Positions 47,601 through 58,090 of a DNA stretch of 64,000 nucleotides are shown here, piece after piece. The stretch is taken from NCBI RefSeq assembly GCF_910592395.1, contig NC_088312.1, positions 22,265,292 to 22,329,291 of the forward strand. The letters run 5' to 3'. Both the position numbers and the translations under genes were made by a program. How positions within the stretch are numbered: position 1 is the first letter of the stretch; every line of letters begins with the position of its first letter. The notes under the pieces are model-generated. The model was not told the DNA's origin and made no database searches. It was given only the letters and a program-made list of their open reading frames with translations. This DNA comes from Lineus longissimus. Lineage: Eukaryota; Nemertea; Pilidiophora; Heteronemertea; Lineidae.

Positions 47601-48741
47601 TTAAGACCTATCCTCCCCATGAAAGGTGTTTCAAGGGGTCGATGACATCAAGATTTGCCCTGAGAACCCTGTGATAAGAGATTAGAACATGGGAATTTAT
47701 GCCTAAGTGCAAGCAGACAATAGACCGTTCATTGGGCTGGCCCTGATTTCGTTTTACTGCGAGGTACGCGGCAAAACAACGTAGGTAAGCTCGTCTGGCG
47801 TAGATTGAAATTACGGTCAGCGTTCTGTCGGTCGGCAGGGATGGCATTTCAAGGAATTCAACGATATCTCTGAGGTCTGCTTTACAAGGAAAAGCATAAA
47901 AAAATTGGAGGCTATCTCATTTTTTTCAAAGGAACTATGGTTCCCTTGACGGTAGTACAAGTGCCGTATACTCACCGAAACTGGTTCTGGTTGCAGATCG
48001 CGATGGACGGGAACCGGAGGGTGTCATTAAAAGTGATTGCGACGGAGACCAGGATAGGTTCGCTCAGGAAGTAATTGATACGGTCCTGGATCTGATAAAT
48101 TAGGTAGAAGCTGGCAGCAAGGATAACAAACGCCCAAAGTAGCCTAGAATTCATGAAATAGATATCTTCTTTAGAGCATATTAAGATAACGTGTAAAGGA
48201 TCAACTACAGTACTCGAAGAGGCACCCGTGTGCTGAGATAAGTTCCTTTTCTACCCATCAGATGGGTCTTTTCCGACCTAATTCGATGCAACCTTTGACA
48301 TTGGCTTGTGTTATTGATATGGTCGCTCAGCCCAACATATATTTTCAGCTTTGACATAAAATATTTTGACATTCAGGTGACCACTATGAATCGGACTATA
48401 CACGTGTATACGGTATTTCATGGCAACTAGGGGCATTACTGCCATGAGAAAGGGATCTGACGTAATTGGTTCAGCAAACGAACGTTATCGCAGAACTATA
48501 TCCAATACACAAAACTGTCATGTGGATTTCTGGTCAATTATTCTTTCGCAGTTTGAAGGTGAGCTCTTCCTTACCTTCTGCTGAAGCCAGCTTGATGCAT
48601 CGTGACGAAGCGTACGCCGTGGAAGGTGGTGTCTTGGCTGAATCCATGCCACACATGGCCAAGAGTTGCCTCATCGGCCGGAGGTTCAGTTTCGTATCCA
48701 TCCTGAGGATGTTTGGCCGCTGTGGCCGGTGGGCTGGTATT
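41653..48741 (-). CDS. DEG/ENaC-family ion channel C with giant extracellular insertion
   Basis: Exons: 48575-48741, 47976-48143, 47303-47548, 46122-46255, 45592-45773, 45085-45253, 44736-44786, 42918-44418, 42286-42377 and 41653-41819. They total 958 residues from the first acceptor, in one frame. The intron positions and phases are those of A and B, but the protein is clearly diverged. Marks are HVWHGFSQDTTFHG, TM1 LLWAFVILAASFYLIYQIQD, TDHGLCYKFKG, AGFKVVLLDPGD, CHENCKAKAYLRDHGCR, TSFSFLKTAENDI opening the insertion, then KQTIAYDVTALLSDIGG and GLLIGGSCLTVCELID. Exon 1 has no in-frame ATG after its acceptor (ATTTACAG|AATACC), so the start codon must be in an upstream exon that I could not find. 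The knuckle reads SCRQSCLPRC rather than the CDAPC of A and B. Confidence 0.9.
42691..42754 (-). repeat. tRNA-like sequence in channel C intron 8
   Basis: On the minus strand it starts GGCACC and ends GGTGCC (acceptor-like pairing) with a T-arm CCCGGGTTCGATACCCGCC. At about 64 bases, with no proper D-arm, it is read as a tRNA pseudogene or SINE head rather than a working tRNA. Confidence 0.5.
42918..44418 (-). other. Giant exon 8 of channel C
   Basis: The 1,501-base exon (acceptor TTTTTCAG, donor TATAA|GTAAGT) has the same phase and boundaries as in A and B. It aligns with them over its full length at modest identity: the ARD.R.NTD motif near the start, a VTSGTRSL..NVEEAL block in the middle (VTLGAKTL..NVEEAL in A and B), and GTFYK or GIFYK at the exit. 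Conservation across such diverged paralogs argues that the inserted domain is functional. Confidence 0.9.
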
Positions 48742-51309
48742 CTGTAAATGGCCGGAAATGTAATCTAACAGCAAAGTGCTTATAGAATGTTAAGCAATAT
48801 TTAAATATGATCAGCAATGAACTGATAGAACTTAAGCAAGTCATTTCATTCAAAAAATGTAATAACAAACAGTAGTGATATACATGTATATGTATCTGGT
48901 CGCCCAAGGCAACTGAGGCCACTGCATGTGTCCGCTCACTAATCTAACTGTGACGTTCCCGTAAAAGAGAATAATTTTAGTTCTTTTTTCAGCGGTTATA
49001 ATATGTGGTTGAATCTTCGGATTCGTTCGGCGTTTGCGCCGCCCCCCCCCCCCCCCGAGAATGTGCAGATTTCGCACGTACAGAAAACACACGTATAACC
49101 CTTGACATAATAAAGTGCCTCAGTGTGTATTACTTTTCGTATTGTGTGTATCAGTCAATTTGGGCCTGATCGATCGCTATGATTCTGGTATTCTGTTATT
49201 CTGCTGTTCTGGTATTATGGTGTTCTGGTATTCTCCACGAAAGGTGGAGTGGTGGATCCAACATGGCGGCCTGTCACGTGTTTTCCGTCACTTATCGACG
49301 TATAGTTATGCAACAGCGCAGGAGTGTACACTTTTTGTAAACTACAACGATAGATTGATGATGCCAGAAGCCATTACCCCACGAACTCAATGAGGCGTCC
49401 ATGCTTTTATGGTGTATTTATCCGTTTTAATACACAAATACACCCATAACGGACTTAAATACACAGGGGGGTTTTGATTATGGTTTGTTACAATAATTTA
49501 TTTACCTTCTACTATTCAGCTAACTGGTGATTGCACCAAATCAATTTACTTAATGCATTCGTGGTCACAACTCAATGAACGACATCTGGTTGCTTACTCA
49601 AACCCTCAACACCCTGTGAATTATTTATGGTAATTCATTTTATGATTTTTATGAATAATCAGTCAGGCGAAGATACTCGATTGGCCACTCGAACTATTTC
49701 ACCTTATTTCACTCAAACCGCATGGCATAGCACTCTGCATCTCATGGTGATTAACTGGTCACTGCCCCAATATGGAACGTTTCCGTAAAAGAGAAGAATT
49801 TTAGTTCTTTTTTCAGCGGTAAAAAGTTCGGATTTTGGCCGATTCGTTTGGCATTTACTTTCGCTTAGCAGAAGATGGCGCTGGTCAAGACCCATAGAAA
49901 TCATACTTTTTTAATAAGTTGGATAACGAATCCGCCGGGGTCATTTTCCCTGAAGCGAAATAAAAATTAAAGTCCCGACGACCATTTTTCACACTCTCGT
50001 TTTTTACCGCCGACCATAAAATTGAGGAAATTAAAAAATATTATACCCGACGAACAATTTCAAACCCTTGCTTTGTCATTTCCGCCAATTGTTGCTTGAC
50101 TGTAGGTATAAAAATATATCCAAAAAACCCACCTCTGCTCCGGTTCGGCGCAGTCCCTAGAGTGACTTAACCACTCTCTTGATGACATTTTTACATCACT
50201 TTTCTGATTGCGTGTATCAATTAATTTGTGGCTGATAGATCGCTATGATTCAGGTATCTTCACCCACTTGTACTTGATCTACTCCACGAATCGTGGAGTA
50301 CCTAGCGGTTCCAACCAGTCAGGGGACCAGTCTTTGCATAACGACGTAGTTACGCAACTGCGCAGGATAAAAGCATGGAGATACTATTAAATTGTTTATA
50401 AAACTGAAAAAAAGTTATATGAAAGGACAGAAAAAGGTTATCTGTAGTTACAAAATTAAAGTGAAGGATATTTAGTTTAGAATGCTATATGAAGTTCACA
50501 TCCAAAAATCAGTGAGTTACGCCCGAGAACACATTTATTATAAGCAGCCTGAGTTTTCTCTTGGCAACGAATTCAGTGCAACCTTGGCAACATTGATATT
50601 GTTGTTGAAAAATTACAGAAGATTGCTCATGAGGCATCCATGCTTTTATGGTGTATTATCTGTTTTAAATACACCCAGCATGGAACAAAATACACAGGTT
50701 TTCAATAATGGTTCGTGACAATATGTTGTTTACCTTCTCATGTTCAGCTGTCAGATGATCAATGTTCAGAATGTGGATTTTCATAATTAATGCATTTCCA
50801 TCACAGGAACAATTTACATACCACAATGATTATCTGATTACATTCACACAACACCCATCGTCAGGGCTGGAAAAATCATAGGTTGATTTCTCTATCGTGC
50901 CAACGTAGCATAAAACTTGTCATTGGTGACACGGCCCGGTTAGTGAAGTTCCGCATCACTCAAGATCTACGATTTTGAATTAAGAATTATTTACAAATTA
51001 CATGGACGAACACACAGAATTTGTCTTCGTAAGTCGTAATTCGTGAGTTTTGCAGAAGCTCACTCATGTGTACAGGATTTGAATCCCTTAAAAACGTAAC
51101 AGGGGGACTGGCAGGAGGAGCATACTATGTCCTGTCCAAAGACAGTTTTAAGCCAAAACGTCCGGCGAAGACAGAATGTGTCTACGGCGACAACGACAAC
51201 GCCAGACGCGCAAGCCATCGTCTGCTCCCGGAGGAAGATGTCCTTAAATTTCGATGATACGTTTTATCTGAATAGGGCGGATTTAATATGTAAAGTCAAG
51301 AACTTAGTG

Positions 51310-51490
51310 AGCCCCCCTTTAGGTCGGGGGAGCTCCCCCGAACCCCCCTACGAGCATATGTTAAGTGCAAGCTCTAACAACTACAGCTGTTACAATGGGG
51401 GGACACCCCCCAAACCCCCCTCCGTCGACATAGGTTTTTACCAGTGCGTTGGGGGGAAGCTCCCCCCAAACCCCCCCCCCCCCCCGGTGG
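51310..51490. repeat. Three G-run/C-run hairpin units
   Basis: Three units of the form G5-7, short spacer, C5-7, AA(A), C6-14 occur at roughly 50-70 base spacing: GGGGGAGCTCCCCCGAACC, GGGGGGACACCCCCCAAACC and GGGGGGAAGCTCCCCCCAAA. Each can fold on itself, and the C-runs could form an i-motif. A 153-codon frame through this region is low-complexity Pro/Gly sequence and is not called as a gene. Confidence 0.8.
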
Positions 51491-53245
51491 ACAGTCAACT
51501 AGCCCTTCTGTGTCATACTGCTGGAGGGGGGGTGCGATGGGACCATCCATATAGTTCCTTCCGACACATTTTTGTTTTGGTAATGTAATACATTGTGATT
51601 GACCTTATTCACGGGAATCGGGCGTTTCCAGTGATATACGACACAAATGGGTTGTCCTCATGCATTCACTTTCGAAACGCATTTTAAAATAGATGTTACG
51701 TCCTGTTAATGGGGCACGTCATCATCGCGTACATTTGGGAAAAACTCCCTAACGAGACCGGAGCAGACGGCTGAAAGTAGTTTAATTATTGGCCGCTAGG
51801 GTACAGAATGTACGTCGCTCACCCGAATTTTTCACGCAAGCTAAATAGAGCTAGTTCTAGTTTGTGATTCAATTTGATACTTCAGATTTGGGCAGTAGAC
51901 CAATATAACTTAGTCGTCAGTGTGGTTTTAAGCTGGAAAAACGTATTTGTTTTTCTTAAAGTGCCTTTTTTGGACGGGTGTGTGCGATTGTTTTGTTTTT
52001 ATGTCACGTGACCTCGATCATGTCGACACAAAATTGAAATAAACCACCCTTTTCTGTCATTATTTAGGACGGATATTTCTCTGATAAAAATATTAATATA
52101 ATTGGCCAATTTCTTAGGCATATGATGTAGCGAATTCCCATGAAGATTTAAATTAATTTCAACCAATGGGATAGCAACCACCACCGGAAGATCGCGGAGA
52201 AATCGGTAAACTCAACGGAGTTAATTCAGAAAAATACCAAAAAAAATTGTTTGTAGGATATACAATCTCTCTTTATTTCTCATCATTCATTTACATTATC
52301 TACTCCCGCACACACGTGTATCTTAAGAGCCCCTCCTAAAGGGGGGCTTAATATGCTTATGAATTGACAAGCGGGTATAAGAGGAAGCACAGGATGTAAG
52401 GGTCAAAATGATGTATAATAATCCCAAAGGTTTTGTCCATTGTCAGAGAAATATTATGTGTTTGAAGCAGTTACGTCGACTCAATCTGAAGGCTGCACCC
52501 GTGTCGCCCACTGTCTCTCCCGTCGTTCAACCTAAATACCGCTACTGTTATAATTCCTTCGAAACCTGAGTTAAAGTTGTTTCCTAGTGATGCTCTAGAT
52601 GTATATTGACAGATTTTAGGCAATAATTCCTGCTTATTTTGGTGTTTTTTGGTGTATTTTAGGCCACAGCTGATGCCCGGCCTCCTGTCCGCGAATAGGG
52701 GAGGCCTACTTTCGTTAAGGTCCCTTTTGGAAATCCGACAACTGGGTTGGATGTGGCACCTCCGACTTGTCCACATTCGTTTCAGATTGTGATGAGGTGT
52801 AATTGGTTTCAAGAGTATGTTTGCAGGGTTTTATCCCATCTGTTAGAATATGTTGACAAATTTATAAGACAGTGTTTTGATATTTGTATTTTGCAGTTGT
52901 ACCAATCAAGCAATGAAGCATGGAAATATACAAAGACATTGGAAGAATATGATTGCGTTCTTATCTGAATCAGTGCATACACCGAAGTTCAGTAGACCCG
53001 CGCCCAGTATCGTCATTGGGGCGATAACATACTAGGCCTACAGGATTCGTCTTCGGGCCATGGTGTAAATATCGGAAAAAAGTACCCCTTACCTCAAACT
53101 GCTTGTATGTATGTATGTATGTATATACCATATTTAAATTTAAGCGCCCTTTTCAGATTATTATCCGTTCAAAGGCGCTTTTACTTGTGCTCATTAGACG
53201 TAAGCTACTGGGTGGCGCACGGGAATACGGGGCTTGCCACTTTCA

Positions 53246-53379
53246 TCAGGGAGTTTTCGCAAATCCCCCAATCGCCCACGCGAACGCCTATCCCATTGTT
53301 TGACCTCTTGATTACGATGTAGAACAATCGGATAGGCGTTCGCTTTGGCGTTTCGGGAGATTTGCGAAATTCTCCCTCA
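53246..53379. mobile_element. Hairpin element, CGCCAACGCGAACGCC family
   Basis: TCAGGGAGTTTTCGCAAATC and CGCCCACGCGAACGCCTATC are followed by a centre GACCTCTTGATTACGATGTA and a reverse-complement arm ending TTTGCGAAATTCTCCCTC. It is the duplicate of the copy at 27.1 kb. Confidence 0.8.
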
Positions 53380-55803
53380 AGGCGTACCGCGGCTCGCAGT
53401 GCCGGAAAAAAGCATTTTCAGAAACAAGAAACTACCGGCACGGGAACTCATTCAAATTGCCCCCACCATTTTCCTGGCTTACACGATGCACACAAATTCA
53501 CGCGAGTGGTTTGCTGATGAGTGCGTTGTTGCTTAGCATTTCTGTTCGAGTAAACACTATGTCATTTTGTCTTGTCAACAAATTTAATGGGATTTTAAAT
53601 GCAACCAATTAACCTTACCAGATCGAGTTAATCTACCTTTATATTGTATTTATTCAGTAAGAGCAAAAAGTACGCTTCTGCCGGTTAATCAGTTCGCAAC
53701 AAATACTAATGGCGAGGCCTGTAGGTTTAAATCAAAAACGGAGGTTCCTCGCGAATGGGCGCGAGGACGATGTGTCTCATCAGGCAGTAAAGCACCTAAA
53801 ACGCACTTCCCGGATGTTTGCATGAACCGATTCGTGTCGTATATGACTGGAAAGGCCAGATTCTCCCCTTTTCTTCAGAAGGTAGAAATGTAAAATCAGA
53901 TGTCTGTTGTTTCTTAGTAATCCTTAGCGCTCCATTACATGTGCATGTAGTTCCTTGCTCTGGAAACTACTCAAGTGACAATCTGGCCTGACAATCACGG
54001 GAAAACGGCAAAATTCTACATTTTTTCTGGACACTCACTTCTTATACATGTACAAGTAATGACCGCTCTCTCATGAAAGATACTAAGTCTTGCCAAAGCT
54101 ATGCGAAGACCATTTTTAAAACGGAGTTCGTCCATTTCGGTTTCGAAATATTTAAAATTTTGCATAAATTAGCCGAAAAACGCATCAACTGGCACTGAGC
54201 GGCATCAAACACGCGACCGACGCACATCCCAAATTCAGTGTAAGTGACCAAACACATTCAGTGAGTGGTTTGTCGTCAGTCAGTGCGTCAGCATTCAGGC
54301 AAGAGTCCCAGTTTTGCCATTCTGAGATCAGGTTTTTGCTATACTCCTACCTCGTATAAAATATCGAGAGGCGGAGTATATTTAAAACCACCGATTACGT
54401 CAGGATGCAGTTTTGCGAGTTGTCGCTGCGATTTTTACGAGTTACTCGAAAGCGCATGAAGTAATTTGGCCCAACTCCTTCACTTAAGTTAGTAACTAAA
54501 GTATCAAACACTAGCGGGAAGTTAAAGGTCATGGGTGGGGCTATTCTGTGACTAAAACAGGGCCTATGCGGTCGTTGATTTACCTTTTCGTACAGAACAA
54601 GAAACTACCAGTTTGCTTCTATTGGGTTTTCCGTTAAGGAATCAGTGGGTCAGTTCTTACTAAAAAAACTGATGAAGTAACGCACAGGCTACCGCGAGTA
54701 TATAGGTCAATAGGTCTCTAGTTCGAATCCGGATTGATATAAGGGGAAAGGGTAATCGGGGAGAAGTAAACAGACGTATCGCTATGAAGGAATGAAATTA
54801 CATTTATATACGGCAAAGTCCAAACTATTTGCTCCAATGCCATTCGAAAACAGCGTCTGAAAATTTGGGTCTTTAGCCATTGTTAACCCATGCCTGAAAA
54901 TGGCAACAGTCTTAGCATTTTGAATGTCAACACCAAAGTCCATTCAAAAGTCTTGCCGCTAGGAAAAGGAAGCCCCTACCGTACGTCTCCAGGCGATACC
55001 TGTGGATCCTCAGGAAACATTTGTCCTCGGACGTCAGGGATCGCCCAGAGTCGTAGGACGGGAGGAGCCCGAACATGAAGGGGCAAGTCCGTTTATTGCT
55101 TTGTAGAGCTGTAGCCCTTGAATTCGATACGCCCAGTAATTTGACCAAACTCCGTCACTTACCTCCTCCCAGGAATCCATCTTCATGGTTAGGTCCGTCA
55201 ACTCATTGCCAACGCTTATGTGACTCATCTGTCCCGTTATCCAGGCTATGGAGGACTGCCTTAGTTACTGGACATGTCCAGGAACACGTGATGGGAAAGT
55301 CAACAAGAGGAAACCAATGACAAAAGCATCATAGTCCATTTCAAGAGAAATGGGCGGTAAGGTGGTTTCACACAGAAAACAGCAGTTGAACAAACATGTA
55401 TTTCATTATGTGAAACCTTGAAGTCAGAAATGTCTTAAACACTCATTATATTTGGCAAAAGTCGGACCTAGCCTGACCAAAACCGAAAGATAGGAAGCAA
55501 AACACTGGCAATATCTCTGGCTTTTTTTCATAAAAGGCGCACTATTCCATTCGTGTACACTGTTTCATCTGTCAGAGATGTATTGTTGAAAAATGAACGT
55601 AGCCGCTGTTTATACAATTTACAAACAGGCCTAGAGTACGGCCTGTATCTATGTTGGTACACGCAGCAACAATGTTGAATATCATATTCAACGTGCATCG
55701 ACATCATTTTGAAAAATCTCAAATTCAAGTTCAAATTTTGAACGAATGTATAAGACCTCATCTAAATATTATTAACTGGTGTCGCTTTTGTGCCTCCACA
55801 TGC

Positions 55804-55938
55804 AGTTGAACCTCCCCGATAGGACACCTCTCTAGTTAAAACAACCTCTTTATTCAATTTTACATCGCTAATCGGGACACCTTTTTGAGAGGCCGTACCT
55901 GTCAGTGCCTATAGGGTGTCCTTATAGAGAGGTTCAGG
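55804..55938. repeat. Copy of the CCTCTCTATCAAGGAC repeat
   Basis: It starts CAGTTGAACCTCCC and ends TATAGAGAGGTTC. Inside are GGACACCTCTCTAGTTAAAA and GGTGTCCTTATAGAGAGG blocks, as in the copy at 13.3 kb. Confidence 0.65.
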
Positions 55939-55981
55939 ACAAAAAAAGATGCCTGTTCGGCGAGCGGCTTGCCAAATAGAC

Positions 55982-56153
55982 CCGGTGTAAAAGTAAAAAG
56001 TGTCCCCCCCTGGAAAAAGTGTCCGGCCCTATTGTATTCTGCAATATGGTTCTATAGAGACCCTGACAGTCAATAGCTCAGAGATTGAAGCGCATAATAG
56101 AATCCTTTGTTCCCGGACATTTTATCCTAGGACATTTTAAACTTCTACACCGG
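55982..56153. mobile_element. CCGGTGTAAAA element, left copy
   Basis: It begins CCGGTGTAAAAGTAAAAAGT and ends AACTTCTACACCGG, so its termini are inverted repeats. It is about 172 bp. A second copy in the same orientation is at 62.1 kb. The two bracket the 5.35 kb TIR-bounded interval. Confidence 0.75.
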
Positions 56154-56799
56154 CCTAAAAATATACACTCCAAAAATTAAATGGTGAAAACTAACTATTA
56201 ATAGTTAAATGGTAACTACTTTGGGGCTTAGTATTGCACCGACTGATAAGTGGTTAGTTTAACTATTTCAAAATAGTTAATAAAATAACTACCATAAGTA
56301 GTTGATTTTTAACCATTTTATAGTTTCAATTTTAACCATTTTGATAGTGATCCTTACTACTTTATCCATCCACATTAACTATTATGTACTTGTGGCTCCC
56401 TTTTTGGCGGATGGGCTAGTTAGGGTCATAATGAGGAAATCCGGGCTGTAACTGCTACTGTTTCTCTCAAGCCGACACCTGTTCGTCTACTTGAGATCGG
56501 CAGCAAGGAGGCCCGGATTTTCTCATTATGAGGGGTCCAAAATAACCAGTATTTTGGACAGTGTGAGAACAATGAGTGATAGAACTAATGTCCAAAGAGC
56601 CTTTTGAAAGTGCATTTGCTGCATATTGCCAGGGTCACAGATCCCATCATTGGGTTGTAGTTCTTACAGGAGATAGCGTCCTACAACTAATTCTCAAAGA
56701 GATCAAGATTTATTGTACGGCGTTATCCTCTTTAAGCTAGGGTACACAACCATGTTGGCACTAAAAGAATTACCTTTTAATGAAAAACAAACACTAAAC

Positions 56800-57535
56800 G
56801 CATTTAGTCTGATTACATTTACATGTATTTACAACAGAAATTTATCATTAACTATAGTTTTCAACTCATTACATTCAAATTTGTGACTGGCATTTAAAGT
56901 AGAAATCTATCAATTAAGTTAACAATTCATTACTCACATTCATTCAATTTGAAAGCAGTAAAACGTTTTCAGGACAATAACCCCTTGATACATTGCCCCC
57001 TATACAGTAATCCCAAGATATCCTCACACTATAAATGGCCAGACCTTTGCAAATATCATAGGATCTTCCTCTTTATACTCTAGCAGATTTAGTCTGATTA
57101 ACATCTACATGTATTTACAACAGAAATTTATCACTAACTATATTTTTCAATTCATACATTCAAATTGAATCTAAAGTAGAAATCAGCAGATTTGGTCTGA
57201 TTACATCTACATGTATTTGCAACATAAATTTATCATTAACTATAGTTTTCAATTCATGACATTCAAATTGCATCTAAGCAGAAATCTATCAATTAAGTTA
57301 ACAATTCATTACTCACATTCATTCAATTTGAAAACAGTAAAACTGTTTCAGGAGAATAACCCCTTGATACATTGCCCCTATACAGTAATCCCAAGATACA
57401 TGTATCCTCACACTATAAATGCCCAGACCTTTGCAAATATCAAAGGATCTTCCTCTTTATACTCTAGCAGATTTAGTCTGATTAACATCTACATGTATTT
57501 ACAACAGAAATTCATCAGAGATCACCAAAGTCCTC
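56800..57535. repeat. Tandem repeat inside the TIR-bounded element
   Basis: A block starting AGATTTAGTCTGATTA and CTACATGTATTTACAACAGA, and containing ATCAATTAAGTTAACAATTC and GACCTTTGCAAATATCA, recurs at about 56.80, 57.09 (shortened), 57.19 and 57.47 kb (start only). Copies differ by small indels. No frame is conserved. Confidence 0.75.
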
Positions 57536-57559
57536 AATGAATTGCCACACAATAATGCA

Positions 57560-58090
57560 GTCCAGTAGGATATTCTAAGTCAGGAACATACAAAGCCTAA
57601 AAAACAGGCCTCAATGGCCTTCAGCAGTGTCAGATATTCTAAAGCGTTCACCTCAATGATAAGAAATGCCTGAGTTGGAGAGGTTCTATCACCAAGAGCC
57701 AACATTAAGGCTGCACAGTTACACTCATGAGAATGTCACACAATAAGGCAGTCAGTAGGATATTCTATGTCAAGAACATACAAAGCCTAAAACAGGCCTC
57801 AACAGCTTTCAGCAGTGTCAGATATTCTAAAGCGTTCACCTCAATGATAAGAAATGCCTGAGTTGGAGAGGTTCTATCACCAAAAGCCAACATTAAGGTT
57901 GCACAGTTACACTAATGAGAATGTCACACAGTCAGTAGGATATTCTATGTCAAGAACATACAAAGCCTAAAACAGGCCTCAACGGCCTTCAGCAGTGTTG
58001 GATATTCTAAAGCGTTCTTCTCAATTATAAGAAATGCCTGCGTTGGAGAGGTTCTATCCCCAAGAGCCAACACGAAGGGCTGCACAGCTC
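57560..58090. repeat. Three tandem copies of a ~185-bp unit containing a coding exon
   Basis: The unit CAAGAACATACAAAGCCTAA ... GAAATGCCTGAGTTGGAGAG ... TGTCACACA occurs three times. The rightmost overlaps the last readable exon of the SAM gene. The other two share a one-base deletion in the segment matching CAGCCCTTCGTG (they have CAGCCTTAATG), which shifts the frame. They are therefore decayed exon duplicates. Confidence 0.8.

Larger units (their letters stand above)
49117..55320. repeat. Duplicated flank, copy 2, 5' of channel C
   Basis: Blocks of 26.15-28.50 kb recur here in the same order, spread out by extra sequence: 49.12-49.50, 50.19-50.89, 51.05-51.12, 53.03-53.83 and 54.59-55.32 kb. 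The first block occurs twice (49.1 and 50.2 kb). About 760 bases at 53.83-54.59 kb interrupt the last part and resemble the old repeat at 10.2-10.56 kb. No gene is recognised from 48.74 to 56.17 kb. Confidence 0.7.

Noticed and set aside
51127-51588. 153-codon frame rich in Pro and Gly
   Set aside because: It is driven by the C-run/G-run units, with no domain and no splice or start support.
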